A DNA stretch of 60,195 bases from assembly GCA_937877535.1 (NCBI GenBank), contig CALFJF010000042.1, positions 1 to 60,195 of the forward strand, written 5' to 3'. A model generated the notes under the pieces. It searched no databases, was not told where the DNA came from, and saw only the letters and a list, made by a program, of their open reading frames with translations. Within the stretch, counting starts at the first letter, position 1; the number at the start of each line of letters is the position of its first letter. This document shows positions 57,584-60,195 of this stretch, in pieces. The position numbers were made by a program, and so were the translations under genes. Origin of the DNA: an uncultured Treponema sp. (GTDB lineage: Bacteria; Spirochaetota; Spirochaetia; Treponematales; Treponemataceae).

Positions 57584-58339
57584 CTAATTACCAAATTTTT
57601 TTATTCTATAATAATCATTGTCTACCAACCTAAAGAAAACATCATGAGTATTATCATGTAACTTTCCAAAAATATCATAAATCTTTTTGTCTTTGAAAGT
57701 ACTCATCTCTTTTTCTCCAGTACAAATAGCAGAAACACTTATGATAGACACATTGTCAAATTTTTCAACTTTTCCATTAGCATTTATCGTAACATTTGCA
57801 CTACGATTGTTCAAATTGAGAATAATTTTTGTGTTAGCATCAATATTGCTTTCAATATTTACATTTATCTTATCGTCATTCTTTACCAATCCCGAGGCAC
57901 ATTGCAATTTAAAATCAGTCGCCTCAGCAAGAGAATCATCAATTTTATTTACATAACGAAGATTAATTTGATTTATTTCTCTTAATATGCTGTCATCTAT
58001 TAAATCTAGTCCTGATTTAATAAATTCTTCAAAGCTCCTAAAAGAAATATAGGGTTGCCGATAAAAAAATTGAAGAATGTGAGCACCTATACCTATTGAA
58101 AAATTATTCTTAGACAAAACATAATATGGCTGAAATTTCAAGTTCGGATCTACTTTTCGTATCTCAGCAGGCATTTGCATAACAGGTTGTGGAATCTGAG
58201 CGTAATCTTTAAATTCATCCGATGTTGAAAGAGATTTAAAAATTAGTGCAACCACTATATCATCGGGAAAATTCGCATCAAATCTAATTTCTGCCACGCT
58301 TTCCAAAATGGGATTAGTTTTTAGTTTAGGATATTCCAT
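57584..58339 (-). CDS. TIGR04255-family protein, first gene of AT-rich operon
   Basis: The 251-residue protein opens YPKLKTNPILESVAEIRFD, the typical start of the sporadically distributed TIGR04255 family (P-I-x-E-x2-x-E-I-R-F). It continues with FSIGIGAHILQFFYRQPYIS and INQINLRYVNKIDD, also typical. No enzymatic residues are recognised. Such genes are patchily distributed and often sit in accessory or defence-rich regions; the function is not known. It is followed by two unknown genes and lies near an XRE regulator and a DNA methyltransferase. The family call is from memory of its pattern and should be checked with the HMM. Confidence 0.65.
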   Translation of the reverse strand: MEYPKLKTNPILESVAEIRFDANFPDDIVVALIFKSLSTSDEFKDYAQIPQPVMQMPAEIRKVDPNLKFQPYYVLSKNNFSIGIGAHILQFFYRQPYISFRSFEEFIKSGLDLIDDSILREINQINLRYVNKIDDSLAEATDFKLQCASGLVKNDDKINVNIESNIDANTKIILNLNNRSANVTINANGKVEKFDNVSIISVSAICTGEKEMSTFKDKKIYDIFGKLHDNTHDVFFRLVDNDYYRIKKFGN

Positions 58340-58444
58340 CGCAACACTTCTCCTAATGATATTAACAAAATCAACTTGACAAAAGTTACAATATTATATT
58401 AGAAGCAATAATTTTTTTCAATTACTATTCTATAATTCCTTTTC

Positions 58445-58714
58445 CTACAACCGTCTTTCCACAAACTCCTCTATCTGCGGGATAAGCTCGGTGCGGAGGA
58501 TGTTTTTTGTGTTGGTGACTGTGGTGGAGGCGTTGCGTAGGAACAGGTCGGCGGGGTGGATGTTCAAGGCGGCGGCGATTTTGGCAATCATCTCAAATGA
58601 CGGCAGGGCTTTTCCGCACTCTATGCAACCAATCGTGCCAGTCGCACAATCGCAACTTTCTGCAAGTTTTTCTTGCGAAACGGAACGCTTGTTCCTGTAA
58701 AATTTCAGATTCAT
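58445..58714 (-). CDS. XRE-family helix-turn-helix regulator
   Basis: The 89-residue protein has a lambda-repressor-like domain: LKFYRNKRSVSQEKLAESCD, ATGTIGCIECGKALPSFEMI and IAAALNIHPADLFL. A C-terminal helical tail follows (LIPQIEEFVERR). The ATG at 58714 gives the normal domain start; an upstream ATG adds 15 residues. It is divergent from the methyltransferase gene across about 145 bases, the usual place for a restriction-modification controller protein, so it may set expression of that system (inference). Confidence 0.88.
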   Translation of the reverse strand: MNLKFYRNKRSVSQEKLAESCDCATGTIGCIECGKALPSFEMIAKIAAALNIHPADLFLRNASTTVTNTKNILRTELIPQIEEFVERRL

Positions 58715-58860
58715 TATAAATTCTTCTTGAAAATCAACCACAATTCCTATTTTAAGCAAGAATTCCCCTATGGTTTATTGAATGAAATCTGTAATTCTTC
58801 TAATATTACTGATATAATAAGGAAAAATGCTATTTTTATAGTTTAAAGAAGGAAGTTCCC

Positions 58861-60195
58861 ATGTCCACAAACCTTTCTAAACTGCGCCGTGATGAGTTGC
58901 TCGGTAAGATTGAGCAGATTCGCGCGTTTCTGAACAAATCGCTCTATGACGAGAATGTCCAAAAACTCTCTGGCTATTTGAACGAGCTTGCGGCGGAGGT
59001 GAAGGGCAAGAAGTACGGGCTTGTGTTCGAGGAACACCGCGAGAAGATTGACGACACGCTTGAGGCAAGCGTTCCCGTGCTGACGGAGGACGCGGGCTTG
59101 TTCGTAGACGGCGGAGGCGAGGTGAATTTTCTGCTTGAGGGCGACAACCTTGCGAGCCTGTACCTTTTGGAAAAGACGCACAAGGGCAAAATCGATGTGA
59201 TTTACATTGACCCGCCGTACAACACGGGGAACAAGGATTTTATCTACGACGACGACTTTGTAAATACAGAAGATGCATTCAGACATTCAAAATGGTGTAG
59301 TTTTATTACGAAAAGATTGCAGATTGCAAAAATATTATTGAAAGAAAATGGTTTTATTTTTATTTCCATTGATGATAATGAACAATCCGATTTGCGGCTG
59401 ATTTGTAATGAAATATTTGGTGAAGAAAATTTTGTTGCTAATATTCCGACAATTATGAACTTGAAAGGGAATCAAGATGAATATGGATTTGCAGGAACTC
59501 ACGAGTACACAATCGTTTATGCTAAAAATAAATCTGTTGGAAATTTAGGATTGTTCAAAATTGATGAAAACGATGAGGAATTTTCTAAATGGGAAGAAGA
59601 TGAAATTGGGTATTTTAAGAAAGGCGCGAATCTGAAATCTACTGGAATTAATGCTCCAAGAGAAAAACGACCAAATCTGTTCTTTCCAATTTATGTCTGT
59701 AAAGATGGAAGTTTCAGCGTTGATGAAAAACTAGAAGATTCAACGGAGATTTTCCCAATTACAGATGAAAAAGAAATGTCTTGGCGTTGGAGCAAAGATA
59801 AATTCAGAAGTGAGAAACATAATGTTATTATTTCCCAAGAAGATGGTAAATTTGCAATATATAAAAAACAACGCCCTGAATTAGGGGATTTGCCCACTAA
59901 AAAAGCAAAATCAATTTTTTATCGACCGGAATACAGTAGCGGAAACGGCACTGTACAACTAAAAGAAATCTTTGGAGCAAAAGTTTTTAACACCCCGAAA
60001 CCAATTGATTTGATAAAAGATTTTTTGCAACTTTCCACTTTCAATTCTCAATTTTCAACTGTTCTCGACTTTTTCGCGGGGAGCGGCACGACGGGGCATG
60101 CGGTGCTCAAACTGAACGCGGAGGACGGCGGACATCGGCACTTCATTCTCTGCACGAACAACGAGAACGGCATTTGCCGCGACATCACCTACGAG
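58861..60195 (+). CDS. Type III-like DNA methyltransferase (Mod), 3' end beyond window
   Basis: About 445 residues are visible. An N-terminal helical part is followed by the FLLEGDNLASLYLL and IDVIYIDPPYNTGNKDFIYD segment (catalytic DPPY) and a long central region. Then comes the SAM-binding LDFFAGSGTTGHAVLKLN, followed by HFILCTNNENGICRDI, where the window ends. The DPPY-before-FAGSG order is that of the beta-class N6-adenine methyltransferases used in type III systems. AAGGAAG lies six bases before the ATG. Codon use is GC-rich up to about 59250, strongly AT-rich through the presumed target-recognition region, and GC-rich again from about 60060. This suggests the specificity region was exchanged. 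Confidence 0.92.
   Translation, partial: MSTNLSKLRRDELLGKIEQIRAFLNKSLYDENVQKLSGYLNELAAEVKGKKYGLVFEEHREKIDDTLEASVPVLTEDAGLFVDGGGEVNFLLEGDNLASLYLLEKTHKGKIDVIYIDPPYNTGNKDFIYDDDFVNTEDAFRHSKWCSFITKRLQIAKILLKENGFIFISIDDNEQSDLRLICNEIFGEENFVANIPTIMNLKGNQDEYGFAGTHEYTIVYAKNKSVGNLGLFKIDENDEEFSKWEEDEIGYFKKGANLKSTGINAPREKRPNLFFPIYVCKDGSFSVDEKLEDSTEIFPITDEKEMSWRWSKDKFRSEKHNVIISQEDGKFAIYKKQRPELGDLPTKKAKSIFYRPEYSSGNGTVQLKEIFGAKVFNTPKPIDLIKDFLQLSTFNSQFSTVLDFFAGSGTTGHAVLKLNAEDGGHRHFILCTNNENGICRDITYE

Noticed and set aside
58760..58860. Promoter for the methyltransferase with TTGAAT and TATAAT
   Set aside because: The two boxes are about 29 bases apart; the TATAAT alone is good but no proper -35 was found.
1..60195. 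tRNA, rRNA, riboswitch, IS element with transposase, or prophage genes
   Set aside because: Intergenic regions were read for cloverleaf, aptamer and transposase signatures and none was convincing.

Overview
The window looks like a chromosomal segment of a spirochaete, most likely a host-associated Treponema. This is inferred from protein families and layout, not from an rRNA gene, since none is present. Supporting signs are a large chemotaxis operon with several receptors, a pyrophosphate-type phosphofructokinase, an Rpn-family protein of the type amplified in treponemes, a phosphonate locus, and long G/C homopolymer tracts of the kind known from tpr promoters. Strong AAGGAG-type ribosome binding sites are common. 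Composition alternates by eye between A-rich genes (cheA operon, mnmE, pfp) and clearly GC-rich genes (proB, phosphonate genes, argB/argD, kinase locus), with some switches inside genes.

Layout. 1-6.0 kb, minus strand: an edge-truncated carbohydrate-binding lipoprotein, a propeller/HD-GYP signalling protein, an exported beta-barrel-like protein and an aldo/keto reductase. 6.2-12.2 kb: proB, proC, an MCP, an HdeD-like membrane protein and ddl. 12.3-20.7 kb: cheW, then STAS-cheA-cheR-cheB, cheY, an MCP and a second cheW. 20.8-28.1 kb: a sugar-acid SDR, then a compact type II lipid/polyketide-like cluster (ACP, fused KS plus KS-like chain-length-factor protein, ketoreductase, hot-dog dehydratase, PlsC-type acyltransferase, patatin) interrupted by a Phd/PIN toxin-antitoxin pair. 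28.4-29.6 kb: pfp.

29.8-39.5 kb is the most interesting block. A G11 tract precedes a small membrane protein and a YidC-like/alkaline-phosphatase-superfamily fusion. Then come a CDP-glycerol-type transferase, a methyltransferase whose 3' end carries a G8 tract, a cytidylyltransferase-PEP mutase fusion, a phosphonoacetaldehyde reductase and a phosphonopyruvate decarboxylase. Together these predict synthesis of 2-hydroxyethylphosphonate, its activation as a CMP derivative, and transfer to a surface polymer or lipid, with possible phase variation.

39.7-43.7 kb: a DUF4015-type glycosidase-like lipoprotein and mnmE. 44-51 kb, minus strand: a two-component system whose TTG-started kinase contains a C9 tract, a membrane partner, two paralogous small-protein/GNAT pairs with near-identical promoter-operators, an unknown gene and a frameshifted SUMF1-type protein with another 9-base tract. 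51.5-53.9 kb: argB and argD. 54-60.2 kb is accessory: decayed genes, a MazF pair, a MATE remnant, an AT-rich three-gene operon headed by a TIGR04255-like protein, an XRE regulator and the start of a type III-like DNA methyltransferase with a foreign-looking recognition region. Palindromic intergenic repeats are scattered throughout.
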